From: Brachionus rotundiformis
Taxonomy: Eukaryota > Rotifera > Eurotatoria > Ploima > Brachionidae
NCBI GenBank assembly: GCA_016802295.1
Contig: JAESIW010000180.1
Span: forward strand, 2,164,039-2,228,038
DNA: 64,000 bases
Reading direction: 5' to 3'
Shown piece by piece: positions 11,953 to 25,500 of this stretch. Positions within the stretch are counted from its first letter, which is position 1. Each line of letters begins with the position of its first letter. Both the position numbers and the translations under genes were made by a program. The notes under the pieces are model-generated. The model had not been told where the DNA came from, did no database searches, and saw nothing but the letters and a program-made list of their open reading frames with translations.

Positions 11953-13683
11953 CTAATTGTTCAACTTTTTTCCAACAGCTTCTACATGGAACCCGATTGA
12001 TATTAATTGTTCATGGTCAAGTATTAATCTTCCATCAAATATATGAGCTGGTTTTTGCATTATTTGAAAAATCTCCTTGTAATCATAAGTCTAGAAGAAC
12101 CAAAAATTTAATAGCCTAATGATTTTTATTTATTTTAAATTATCAATTTACTTTAAAAATATCCCATTCAGTACATACTACTAATGCATGGGAGCCTTTA
12201 CAAGCTTCAATTACATCTGTTGAATAAAGCTCCACTTTTCTCTTTACCATTTCAATAGGTAAATTTAATTGAGGATTCGACAATTCCAAAATCATCTGTT
12301 CATATTCCACTTTTGGGTCCAACACTGTTATTGAAGCTCCTTCATCAAGTAAATATTTGCAAATCTGGATCGAAGCAGATTCTCTTTTAAAATAATAGAT
12401 AATTTTCGAATATTAATTTTAAACAAAATATAATATTTTAGATGAATTTACCTGGTATCTCCGGTATTTTTTTTGAAAGCAAAACCAAATAGCGTAATTT
12501 TTTTATTATTTAAAGTATTAAATAAACATTTGACAATTTTGTCAACAAATCTCTTCTTTTGGTAATCGTTAATAACAAGCACTTGATGCCAATATTCGGC
12601 AACTTCTTTTAAATTAAGATTCTCGCAAAGATAAATAAGATTATTGATATCTTTTTGGAAACAACTGCCTCCAAATCCAATACTAGCTTGTAAAAATTTA
12701 TTTCCTATTCTACTGTCATAACCAATAGCCTTAGAAACATGCTGAATATCAGCCCCACTTGCTTCACATATTGCCGAAATCGAGTTAATACTGGAAATAC
12801 GCTGAGCCAACATGGCATTTGCGGCCAATTTGCTCAATTCAGATGACCAAGTATTAGTGGTTATAATTAAAGACTTGTCAACCCAATTTTCATAAACACT
12901 GCTTAATTGTTCAATTGCCCATTTTCCTTTTTCGTTATCATCGCCACCGATCAAAATTCGATCCGGTTTTAAAAGATCATTAATAGCTGTTCCTTCGGCT
13001 AAAAATTCTGGATTAGACAGAACCTGGAATTCAACGTTTGGATGGTGATTTGACTTGAGCATGTCTGTAATGCTCTCTGCAGCTTTTACTGGAACGGTTG
13101 ACTTTTCAACAATTATTTTGGAATTTTTAGCCACTTTAGCAATTGTTCTTGCGGCTGACTCAACATAAGTCAAATCTGGAGCTCGACCCTTGTGATTAAT
13201 TAATCAGATTAAGTAGATTTTATAGAATTATAACTTACTAATCCAACACCGTAAGTTTTTGTTGGGGTATTAACACTTATAAAGATAATATCTGCCTTTT
13301 CGATGCATTCTTCTACTTTGGTGGTAAAATGCAAATTTTTGCCAATGCATTTTTGTACAATTTCATTCAAACCAGGCTAGATCAGGTTCAGTTAAATAAT
13401 TTCTGGTTATTTTGAAGAATTGGTTTTGTTACCTCATAAATTGGAATGTTAGGAGAATTCCAAGCATTTATTCTTTCCTGGCTTAAATCAACAACATTTA
13501 CTTGAATATGGGAGCATTTGTACGCAATTACACTACAAGTTGGCCCACCAACATATCCAGCGCCAATACAACAAATATTTTTTATCGGCTTTGATAAATA
13601 CTCAGGACGATGTTCTTAAAAAATTGTTTTACTAAATTTAATTTTCATCCTTTTGATATACCTTTTAGAGTAGCAGAGGCCAT
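11953..13683 (-). CDS. UGDH: UDP-glucose 6-dehydrogenase
   Basis: Six exons: 13683-13662, 13614-13433, 13376-13239, 13188-12452, 12383-12152 and 12090-11953, giving 482 residues and a TAG stop (human enzyme 494). The NAD-binding GAGYVGGPT lies near residue 27, followed by the NTPTKTYG loop, STVPVKAAE, LSNPEFLAEGTA, the TTNTWSSELSKLAANA helix and the catalytic cysteine in GFGGSCFQKD (about residue 290). It ends with KPAHIFDGR of the C-terminal domain. It oxidises UDP-glucose to UDP-glucuronate in the cytosol, supplying glycosaminoglycan synthesis and glucuronidation. Compared with the vertebrate enzyme it has about 14 extra N-terminal residues, split by the first small intron. No key residue is missing. 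Confidence 0.96.
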
Positions 13684-16350
13684 TTAAATTATAAGATAAT
13701 TGAAATTTTCAAAACAAATATCTTTAAAATGTCATGTTTTAAATTTTTATTTTAATAAATTTTAAATTGGTATTATATTCCCAAAAACAAAAAAAAAAAT
13801 AAAAGTAAAGCCAAGATGAGATAGTTATAATTAGAAAACGTTTCGAATCTTGATAGAATTGAATCACTATTATGATTTTAAAATATATTTGATTTTAATA
13901 AAAAAGGTGATACTTCAAAATTTTAAATTTAAAATTTATTTATGAATTCTTCAGCAATTTATAAATTATGATTATTAAGGCCAAGTTTTCTCAAGTACTT
14001 AATATCGAATTAATCAGTAGGATGAAAATAATGCATGCTTGGCAAATAATGAATGACACTAACAAATGCCAAACCTGATTATAAAATATAGCCTAAACAC
14101 TTGGATAAATATATTCTTTACGCAAATTTTTTAATTCTATAAATTATTAGAATATATGGTACATACTTAGATTAGTTACTAAAAATTGGCAAATTTTACT
14201 CTGATATCACATATTTTACTAAAAATTAACTTCTTTGTACAATAAATAAGTAATCATTTACTTTTATATTAAATTTAATGAATTGATTAATGAATAAAAA
14301 AAATTATTACTTAAAAATTATGTAATTGTTTGTTAAAATTAAAGTTATGGAATAATTTACCATAATACAAAAAAAACTTGATTTTTTTTCAAAATATTTT
14401 TGTTGATTTGTTGAACTAATTAAAATTTGAAAAAAAAACGTAGAAACACTATTTGGCGATTTAAAGAAAGAAACTCAGTCGACGTAATTATGCATTATTA
14501 AAATTATTATTAAAAATAAAAAACGGATATTTTATGGTGTTTCTTTGACAACACTAATTTAGTCATAAATCTCCCTAGTTAAAGATACTGACTCAGAGGT
14601 TTGACCTTTTAATGAAAAATTGCTTGGACAGTTATAAAAATCATAAAATAAAGTATATGTTTATAATAAGAATTATTATGAAACTTGTTAAAATGATACA
14701 AAATTATAAACCTTTTGATTAATTTAATGTTTTTATATAAATTTTATTTAAATTATAAATATCTATTGCACATAATTAAATACATGTAATTTTTTTATTC
14801 AATCAAGCGTTTACTTCAGTTTGCATAATATGAAATTTTATCAAAATACTTTAATCAATAATATGTTTTTTTATTTAAAAAAAGGAATTTAATAGTAAAT
14901 AAATTCCTTAGATTACTTTGATGATTTAAAAATACTATCTTATCATCCTTAGTGTTTGTTTTGATCAAATCTTGAATCAAATCGTTTTCAAAAAGTGACA
15001 AAGTAATGAAAATTATTTAATTATATTTTAAAATCAAATTGTATTTAAAAAGATTAAAACTCAGATTAAAATAATTTACGAAATCATTTGATTAATTCTT
15101 TTAAATAAATAGTTAAGAATAGAAGTACAAGAGCTCAAAGAACTTTGGAATTTTTTATCATAATAAAGTTTATGAACGGTTTAAAGCTAATTTTTGATTA
15201 AAAAAGTATTGAAACAATTATTAATAATTTTTTATTGGAAATTTAATATTTAAATCAAATATGTTTATAATACCGAAACAAAACACTGGTCTTAATCAAA
15301 AATATAATTTTTGCCTCTATTTGGCATATTAAAATAAACAAAACCAAATCTTTAAATAAGCGTGAGAGCGTTTCATTTCAGAAAAATTTAACCTGCTAAT
15401 TATCGTTTAAAAATTATATGTTTTTCGTTATTCGGCTCTATATAATATAAAAATTAAAAAACCTAGAAGCACAAAATGAATCAATCATTTATATATTTTA
15501 GACTTTAAAATAGCTTTAGAAATTGTTCAAAAATTAAACTAGAACATGTAAAGATTATCTATTCATCCAATTTTTAATATGAAGAACGTTTACTTGAAAA
15601 GTTAAGTTAAATATTTTTTTAAAATTGAATTTTAAATGAACATAGGTTAAATTTTATACAACTAATTGTAAAATTTTATTGTAAAAATTGTTTCTCTCAG
15701 AATTATCTTTAACAAAATGTTTTTAGTTTTTTAATTTCTATTTTAAATTAAATACCAATAGGGATTTACAACTTTTTTAAAGCATTTGATCTTTTGTTAT
15801 ATAATATCTTAATGATTTAAAAGGTCAATATTAAGGGAAGTTTTTATTCAATCCTTTTTTCTTTTTGTTTAGATAAAGTCTCAATGTTTCTAGTATCTTT
15901 TATTAGCTTTTTTATTACCTTTCGCTCAATAGAGTTAAACTTTAGATTAAAAGTCTTTCGAGAAGAGACTAAAATTTTTAGTCCAGACCTATGAGAAAAT
16001 ATTCAAAGAAACCCTTTAAATGAGCATTTAATTAATTTCTTTTAGCTAAGCTATTTTAAATTTATTAATAAAAATTAAATTTTAAAAAATCAAAAAAATC
16101 ATTCGATTTTCTAAATCCATTTTGTCGATTATAGCTCAAATCCTAACATTAAATTAAGTTAAGTTTAGTCTTTATTTTTCAAAATTCTGTATAATATTAT
16201 ATACAAAATAAGAAAAAATTTCAATTATGATTAATTTAGATTTGGATGATTTTTTTCTTAGATTAATTTCATTAAATTTTTCATTTATTAATTAAGTAAA
16301 TTGGCGACAAATTATTTAGTAATTAATTAAATTATTTTTAACATACAAGG
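13684..16350. other. long intergenic region, nothing recognised
   Basis: About 2.7 kb between divergently transcribed genes (UGDH to the left, the CTC1-like gene to the right), so both promoters should lie at its edges. Very AT-rich. I found no coding island, RNA gene or repeat family that I can support. Confidence 0.45.
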
Positions 16351-18625
16351 ATGAAAATTTCAATCGCAGAATTGAAAAAAGATTTCTTAAACAATGTAAA
16401 AATTAACAGAAACAATCAAAGTGAATACTTTTATTCTTATGAATCGAAAAATTTTAATTTAGAAGATAAATTGGTATTTTGAAAAAAATAAATTATTTTA
16501 GTTGACAAAAATATATTTTAAGGAGCTTGAGGGATATTTGTGTGTTCACAGACGAAATTATAAAACTATACTTGTTGATAAAACCGATTGGATTTATATT
16601 GAATTTCTGAACTCAAATTTTAAAGATGGTGCTAATTTATCTTGTTATCATTTTTTAAGTCACTTTATTCTCAAGTCTTTTAACTTGTTCTATGAAAATT
16701 TTGCTTATAAAGCAACCAAACAAAGCAATAAACCTGAAAAATGCTTTATTTATATTCAAACAGATTTGATTTCTAGTGAAATCAAAAAGTTAAGTTGGTC
16801 TGATATTGAATCAATTCAAATAATTTCAGACGAATCACGAATATTTTTTCTAATAACTAAAGAGCTGGTTAAAACATTCGGCATAAAATCTAGCATTACT
16901 TCAGATGATAAAAAAATAGAGATAATAAAAAAAAACAACGATGAACAAAGTGACTTTTGGTATGTTTTCCGAGTCGAAAAAAAAGGCCCAGTTCATTCTT
17001 TGGCAAATTCTCAATTTAAAAGCAAGCTAAGATGCGATATTTGTATAGAAATAGCTCCTTATAAACAAACAGAATCCAATCAATCGTCCAAAGTAATAAT
17101 AAGTTTTATCAGTAAATTTTTGTTTTATATCAATTTTTTACACTCGGACAGAGCATATTTGCTAAAAACTGACAAGGAGCTAGATATTTTTGAAAATAAA
17201 GGAGCACCTCACCAAGCTGAACCTAATCTTAATTTAATTTTTTTCCAAAGTTCATTCGAAATTCAGGAATTGGAAAATACTCGAGATTTTAGTTATTTTT
17301 TCAATAACAAAACTTGTCCAAAAAAATGCTCAATGCAAATAGATTTTCTTAATTCAATGAGAGGTACCTTAATCGACAAAAAAATAGTTCCAAGCTTTTT
17401 TCAGACAGATAAAGACTTAGATGCATTGTTAATCAATCATTATGATTTAATTTTACCAAATAAACAATTAAAATTGGCATTAAAAACATCAGATACAAAT
17501 GAAACAATATCAGTATTTTTTGATACTCGATTCTCAATATACCCGATTTGTGTTCTGCCAGGTATGGATATTGAAGTCACTGATTTGGTAAAAAAAGGAG
17601 ATCGAGTTTTTAAGTCGAACAGTTCTTTAAAACCATTGTCGACTCAACGATTTAACTTGTTGAATCCAAAGAAAGAATTATCAATGACCACGAGCGAAAA
17701 TGCTGATCTAAGAAATAGAAACATCTCTATAGATAATCTTTCTCAGTTAGATTATTCTTTTTGTTCATTTTATGAATCAAGAGAAAAAAATCATGAGTTT
17801 AAAATAAGAGAGCAAGTTTTAAACATAAAATTATTGTTCAAAAACTCTGAATTTTGCCAAGAACCATGTGGAAGCTTAGTTAAGATTTATGGCCAGATTG
17901 TCAAAATTTATGAGCTAAGTTTAAGGCTTAAATGCAAAATTTGTTCAAGTTTAATTAGTTCATGCATTTGTAGATCTAAAAATAAAGAAGAAAATTTCCA
18001 TCTCGAGTTCTCGACTAGTCTGTTAGTTGATGATCATAGTTCGATCCTAAGACTTAATTACTCAAGCTCAAATATTGATCTAAAATCAAATCAATCAAAC
18101 TTTTTTCAATCAATATCAGGTTTTTTACATAAAATTCTTTTTAATCTAAATGAGATTAAAATGATACCAGTTCCCAGTCATCTAAATTCATGTGAATACA
18201 GCTCAAATGAAATAGACCGATCTGGTAAAATTTACCAAATTTTAAAGGAAAATTTGATACATGAATCAGGACAGTTGGCTGACCAAATGTGTGCTGAATC
18301 GAATAGAACAATTAATAATTCAATTCTTAACTCGGCACTGAATGCCCAGGATTCTAGTTACATTTTTGAGAATGTGGTAAAATTGGATATCTATAAGACT
18401 TTATATGATTATTTAAATTTTACCATATTGGACAAACATTATTTATTCTATATAGATGTTAGCGATTTAAATAACATCAGAGAACTCGAAAAATGTTCAG
18501 ATGAGAAATACAGAAATTACAAATACTTTAAAATAAGCGATTTAAACTGTAATGAACAATTTAAGTCAATTTTAAATCTAAAATGTATAAATTTTTTGCC
18601 TATAGAGATCGAAATTGCAGATTAA
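16351..18625 (+). CDS. OB-fold/zinc-ribbon protein, possibly CTC1-like
   Basis: Exon 1 is 16351-16473 and exon 2 is 16502-18625, giving 748 residues. The 28-nt intron (GTATTTTG...TTTTAG) is among the shortest in the window. Without it the frame hits TGA at once. The C-terminal half contains a zinc-ribbon pattern (C519, C522, C528, C530) embedded in an OB-like run, followed by a strand pattern like FSTSLLVDDHSSILRL, and earlier an LPGMDIEVTDLVKKGDRVF stretch. This layout recalls CTC1 of the CST telomere-replication complex or other RPA1-related proteins. CTC1 is usually about 1200 residues, so this would be short or missing N-terminal OB-folds. Identification is tentative; the coding status itself is firm. 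Confidence 0.6.
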
Positions 18626-21600
18626 TTTTAACCTATATTATAATTTTAAAATTTTTGATAAATTACCGAGATATCTATATTTCTAGTTAGGGAAACAATA
18701 AATTACCAAAAAATAATGACATTTTTAGAATTTCAATTGATTAGGTTATAAAAATGATTTATTGGTTCTAAAAAATAAAATTTACTTCTTTAATATTTTT
18801 AACAATTAATTAATTTTAGACTTATTTTTTATGTAAGTAAAGAAGTAACTTGGCATTAGTAGCGTAGAAAATTTAAGGGAATTTTTTAAATGTTGATTAA
18901 TAAAAATATTTCTTATTATTATTTAAACAGATATTGTCAATTGTCTAAAACTAAAACTATAAAAATCTTTAAAAAAAAATTCAATTATTTTATTCGAATT
19001 CGATCCATTTTCTTCAAATCTCATCTAGAAATAAAAATTGAAGATAAAAATTCCCAAATGTTCTAATAGATAAGCTTATTCATTCATTCAAATGTAGAAA
19101 ATCTTATCTTTTTGACATGTTTCATTCAGTAAGCTGATCAAAACAGTTTTAGATAAAAGTTATTTTTTATAATTTTACTTACTTTTTTAAAAAAAAACCT
19201 CCATCATTTTAAAATAAAATAAATTTTAATTTTATCTAACAAGTAAATGTAGTTAACCTGAATTTTAAATATAGGTTAGGAAGCTTATCCATTACGTTCA
19301 TAAATAAATATTCAATTTAATGTTTATTTTCTAAAAATTAACCTTGAAAAAAGAAATTCAAAACCTTTCCAAAATATTTTTAAAACAGGTTTTCTAGACT
19401 CATATTATTTAAAATCGATTTGTTTTATAAATACTTTTTAATAAACAGATAAACTGTTTATTTGTTTTTAATAAGAAATTTTAATTAGAAATTTTAAATA
19501 TGAATAAGATAATTATTTTAGAATATACCAAGAATTGAAAATCGTATTCAGATTTCGCTTAAATTTAAAGAAGGTTATATTTCAAAATTTTAAAATTTAT
19601 TTTTGGAATTTTAGTTTTCTTAAGCCAATATGTTTCTTAAATATATAATTTTTTTCGGCATAAATGACTCTTAAGTTGAGAGTCAAGGTAAATCAAAAGT
19701 GTTATAAGTGTTTAGACAATACTAGAGTTTTGAAATCAAAAATCAGATTTTAACTTAATAATATTTTCTAATTCATTATACCAAAAATTAAAATAAAAAA
19801 TCACCAATAGAATTTAAAACTTTAAATAAAACCAGAAGGATTATATTTATATATTTAATTGTGTAAACTGAGACAAAAAAGGCGTTAAAACTAAGTAAAT
19901 CTGAAATAAATAAATGAAACATGATCTTACCAAATCGAAGATAGGCGGTTCAAAAGCATAGTTAAATACATTTCATCTATTAATTTATAAATAATTTGGC
20001 AACAATTTCATAACATGGTTGTCTAATCTATTGTATTAAGCCTAATGTCGAAAATATCATGCTTAAAAGATTATTACTAGTTAAATTTTCTATCACACAA
20101 ACATTTACTCAGCGATGATTTAATGATAAATGATCGGATAGATAAAAAAAGGTCAGACAGTACGAAATTATGAGTAATAAAAATGTAAGAAAGTTAAAAT
20201 TAAAGTGAATTTATAATTAAAATAAATAAATGGAAATTTTATTAAATTTTTTTGGTGAATTTAAAATAAATAATTTCTTTTATTTGACAACTTTGTTTGA
20301 ATTTTAATATTGGGCTAAATAAAATTAAAAAATTAAGTGTTATCAATCGAATAATTTTTTGTAAAATTTTTGCTTAATTAAATTTTTAAAATTCAAAATT
20401 TCGAAACATATAATTTTATAAATATAAGAATTTGATTCTAAATTTTAAAAGTAATATAAGGATTTATTATTATAACATATTTATTTATAAAGCGTATTTT
20501 TATAAATTTTTTATTGACTTTTTTTTCAATTAATGTGGAGACAAAAATCATGTCGACGTATAACCATCTTAAATTATTATTCTCTTAAATTATTCAGCTT
20601 AAAATTGAGATATCATCAAAAGTGGGAAATATTATTATAAAGGTATTTTCTAAATGAGGAAACAGGGATAAATAATGTAAATAACGAGCTAATAATACGA
20701 TCTCTTAAAGCAATTGTAAAAGGTTATACATTTAATTCATGTCTAAGTTATATGCAATTTATTCTCACGAAAAAATAAGATATAATTATTTAAAGAAAGC
20801 TAAATTTATGCATAAAGGCTTTCATTTAATGAGAAAATCGAATATGATATTTTGTATTACGTTTGACTATCTTAACCATCCTAAAGTCTTTAAATTTCCC
20901 AACATAGTTAAATCTAAACTGGTGTTTGTCAACAAAACAGCGCCTTTAATTGCGCAATTAGGGTAAATGAATAACCATCTTGACGTCATTAATTATTTTT
21001 ACTAATTTAGGGCTAAGCGATTTCGATACAAAGGGATTTAAGATAGACCTAAAGAGTAAGATGAATTAATATCGAAATCTTTTCTTTAGGTAACGAACAA
21101 TAGCTACGATTTTTATTATGCCTATAATTAAAACCAATTTAGCAATTATATGCCCATCTTAGTTCTCAAAAAGTAATAAAAGACCGTAAGTAATTTAAAA
21201 AGTTTCTTTTGATTTTCAAGTTTTTTTTTTTAATTTTGTTTAGAGAAAATGTTCATACCACTTGAATTAGAATAATAATTTTTATTTGTTTATTTTTTAT
21301 TTTCAATTAGTTTTCATTACATTTAAATTGTAAAAACATGTCGGTTGTCATATCCAAGTATCTATGAATAGAAAAATCATGCTAAAAAAGCCAATTTAAT
21401 TTAATCTAATTATTTTAAAATAAAATATGTATCTCTAATATTTAGCAATTTTATGTAATATCAACATTAATAAATCGAGCTTTTAGATTATTTTGAATAA
21501 ATATTTGATAAGAAAAAAATATTCTAAAGGCTTTTGACAAATTTAATTTTTTAAATAATAAATATAGAGGCATGCCATATGAAAAACATGAACATTTAGA

Positions 21601-22563
21601 ATTTTTATTCTGTTTAAGATAAAGAAAAGATAGGAATTCTTGATTAGATTTTTGTTACTAGAATTTGTATTGTTGTAAATTTAAATCATTGTCAAAATTT
21701 TGTATTTAATTTGCGTAGCTTTTGCCAAGAGTAAATTTATTTTTAACATGACCTTTAATTTTTTTATTATTTTTTCAAACATTGTCTATTTAGTTTAAAC
21801 TTAGTTTTATATTCAAGTGATAAATCTTCATAAAATTTGTCTATTGGTTTATATTACTGGACAAGAGAAAATTATGTATATTAGCAATAGCGTACTTTTA
21901 TTTTACCAAAAATTAGAAGACTTTATAAGCTTTTCAAAGTTTAAATAATACAACGGCTTTCATTTGTATTGTGAACTTATCTCTTATTAAAAACAAAAGA
22001 CTAGTCACTGTCTTTAATTACTCCATTTATTTTATTCAAAATTTTAATGGTCATTTTTGCTTATCCGAATTTGTTAGAGTGTTAATTTTTATTATTTTTT
22101 ATTCTTTCTTTCAAATGCCAATATTAATTTAAGACTTTATTTTTCAGGTAAATTTAAATTGTTTTTTATATTTTTCTTTTTTAAATAGATAATAAAATAA
22201 AATATGTATTTAAATGGATACCTAAACTATCAACATTGAACCAAAGCAAGAAAGAACAATAGTACGCTTATGGTAAAGAGTATTTTTCTTTTGTCATGAA
22301 AATAAAACAAAAAGAAAAATAATTTAGCTAAATTCGCCATCTAATTTTTTCATTGTCATAATCGAATTAAACGACAAAAAGGTAAAGAACTAGCAAAAGA
22401 CAAGCACAATTTTCAAATGAAGAATTCTTTTAACATTTATTAAGAAAATATAGATCATCTCTTTTGCTTATCTATTTCAAATAAAAACCCAATCGATATT
22501 TGTTTTTCGTATTGTTTTTCACCTTTTTTAGTTTTGATAAATGACTATATTTATTTTTTAACT
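18626..22563. other. 3.9-kb intergenic desert
   Basis: Between the CTC1-like gene and the RasGAP. One open frame of 75 codons (20739-20966) has no recognisable family and I treat it as chance. The 11-mer ATAACCATCTT occurs twice in direct orientation, near 20562 and 20972. The RasGAP promoter and any non-coding 5' exons should lie toward the right end. Confidence 0.4.
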
Positions 22564-25500
22564 ATGTCCATATCACTAAACACGTTCAATAATATTTCTG
22601 ACCAATATGTGCCGAATGCAACGAGCTCAATCGATACCGAAAACCAGAATAAACTTCTAAATGTTTGGTACAAGGGATGGATTCTAACATGTATGTATCA
22701 AAAATTATTCCATATTTAAATGGAAAAATTATCTTAATATATCAGTCAAAATCTTATCTTAACATTTTAATAATTTTTTCAACTAATAATTTAAATTTTT
22801 TTTTCGAAGGAAGTTCTATTAATTGTCAGAAGTTTTTTCTTTTTTATAATTAAAAATCATAGAACCAAAAATTTACTAATCACTTTTGTTTTTTCAAATA
22901 ATAAACCTATTCAAACTTCAGGTAATAAGAAAACATATCGAGTTAAATGTAAGACTTGAGTGGGTTTTGATTTCGATTAAAATTTCGCTTTTTTTAAAAG
23001 CAAATAAATATGAAAAAATTTAATAAATTTTATGAAAAAAAATAAGATGTAAACAGAGAATGTAGGTTTCAAGATTTTATGATCTCTAATTTAAATTTTT
23101 ATTTATTAAAACCTCAACATAAAGAAAAAAATACATGATGAAGATTAATTAAACAATTTTAGAAATAAGTAAATTTAATATGAAATTATCAGATTTTAAT
23201 TAAAGAATTCTTTTTTGAATCCTAATTAGCACCAATTTTTATTATTAATATTTTAATGACCCATAATTTTCTAGAAACATTTTAAAAAATTAAAATTTGG
23301 TAGCTAAATATAATCTTATATAACTCATACTCAATAAAATGATGAAAATTTTTTAATCTGTTTATATTAATTTCAATTTAACATTCTTTATAATTTTCTA
23401 AGATCAAGATTTATCGAATGATATAGCTGGTAATTTATCGAACAACTCATTGATTGATAATTTAAAATGGGTTCCGAAATTCGCGGTTATTGACCGTGTG
23501 ACCAAAAGTGTCCTTTTATATGATTACGAACCACCGAATGATGTAATATCCAACAATTTTGAGGCAATAAAGCAATTTTGCACCAGAAAGGATTCAATCG
23601 ATCACATATCTGTAAATAAGCAGTCGATCAATTCGAATGATTTAAATCAGCCAGCATGTGTTTCGGACTCGTATCGGCTGGACAATTCACCAAATAGTGA
23701 GTTGTTTGTAAAATATTGGAAAAATCGCATACAAAAATTCGATTCAACCAACACGGATCGATACTTTAAATGCGATGATAGTTATTTAAACAAAGATCAA
23801 GGTAAATTTTATTGGCAAAGACTTTTTGTGGACAATTTTTTATATTCTAATAAAGAAACACTCAACCAAACATCGAACACCGAATCATCTTCTACATTCC
23901 GTTTTGCTGTAAAATTTTTATCAAACTTAATTAAGTACATAATAATATAATTATTGATTTAAAAAAGGGTCTTTTTTTCAAAAAAGATAAGACTGAAAAA
24001 ATAAAGCATTCAAGTCTGAAAAGAGCCAAAAGCGGTATCCAGTTAGAAAGAAAAAAGCCGGGTATAAATCAGTCAAATACGACTATTATTGATCCGAAAA
24101 TAAACCAACAAACACAAAATTTTGATAGCAGAAATAGGTAAATATTTAAAAATTGTTATATTTTAATTATTTTAAATCCCTAACTTTTTTCACTTTATTT
24201 ATAACCAACTTATCTTAAAGAAATAAGTTTTTCAACAACCTTAAACGACTCAGGTTTGAGCTTTATGCATCTTTATACTAATTGTTGTCTAAATGTATAT
24301 AATTTATATGCCCTAAATTATAAATAAGCTAAATCTAAAATGCTTCGATATTAAAATGATCAGAAAAAACTTATTTTTTAACTAAGTAATTGAAAACTAT
24401 AAATAAAATTAAAAAATATAACTGCTTTTTAAAAATATCAATTTTTTTAACTTACGCAATTGAAAGCTTTGCGTTTGCTTCTTTTGCAAAGCTTATTTTT
24501 AAAAGTTATTGATTGATATTTTTTTATATTAAGCCGAAAAAAATCTGAAAATTTTGATTTAGGGCAATATATTTAATCCAATAATTGATAATTTAATAAA
24601 AAAAATCGTAAATAAATTATATTAGTTAAAATTATTAATTTTTGGATCAGAAAAATATTAAAAAAATAAAAATTTGAATGTTTGTGACAATATAATAAAC
24701 TTTTGCTTACATATTAACCCTTGTTAATGTAAATCATAAGCTTGATATGAATTTTAATACTTATATGGCTATCTTTTTTAATAATCTTTTTTAAAAAACA
24801 TTAAATTTGATAAAATTTCGCCTATTGTAAATTTTTGTTTAAAGTTTACCATCCCCAATGCGACCATCACGATCTCATGAATCATTATCATCGCCACTCA
24901 AGCCTTCCACTACCATCAATCATTTGGAAAGCACACAAAATAAGCAAAAATCATCTAATTTTCCACGTTTTTTACCATCGTACAAGTCGAAAAACTCACA
25001 TCAAAATTCTTTATCAAAAACAAGAAATTCTAGCTGCATAGAACCTAGCCAAATTTTGGACTCATTAATCTACTTTGATTTCAATTCAACCAGCTCAATA
25101 AGCTCAATACACAACAGCCTCTTTGGCGAAGAGAATTGTTTTGAGATCAAATGTTTGTCAAATACTGTCACAATTTTAAATATGTCAAACCGAGTGTGTG
25201 AAAAAAGTGACTCCAGTGAGCTTGACGAAGATGCTGAACATGAATTCAAAAATCGTCAAAGTCGAAGAGACACATGTGACAAGCTCCGATATTTGCCATC
25301 ACCTATTGAGCTACAGACTCGCTACTTTATGTGCAGATCGTCAGAAGAACGCGAAAAATGGCTACAATGTCTAAGAGATGTGGCCCAGCCGAATCTCGTT
25401 AACCAGCGTCGCGACGAAAACTCTCTCCAAGTCTGGCTACTAGAAGCAAAAGGAACTCCAATCAGCTCCAAATCAAGCAAAAAATACTATTGCGAAGTAT

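Noticed and set aside
20739..20966. 75-codon open frame in the intergenic desert
   Set aside because: No homology recognised, no flanking splice-compatible exons, and amino-acid make-up as expected from AT-rich random sequence.
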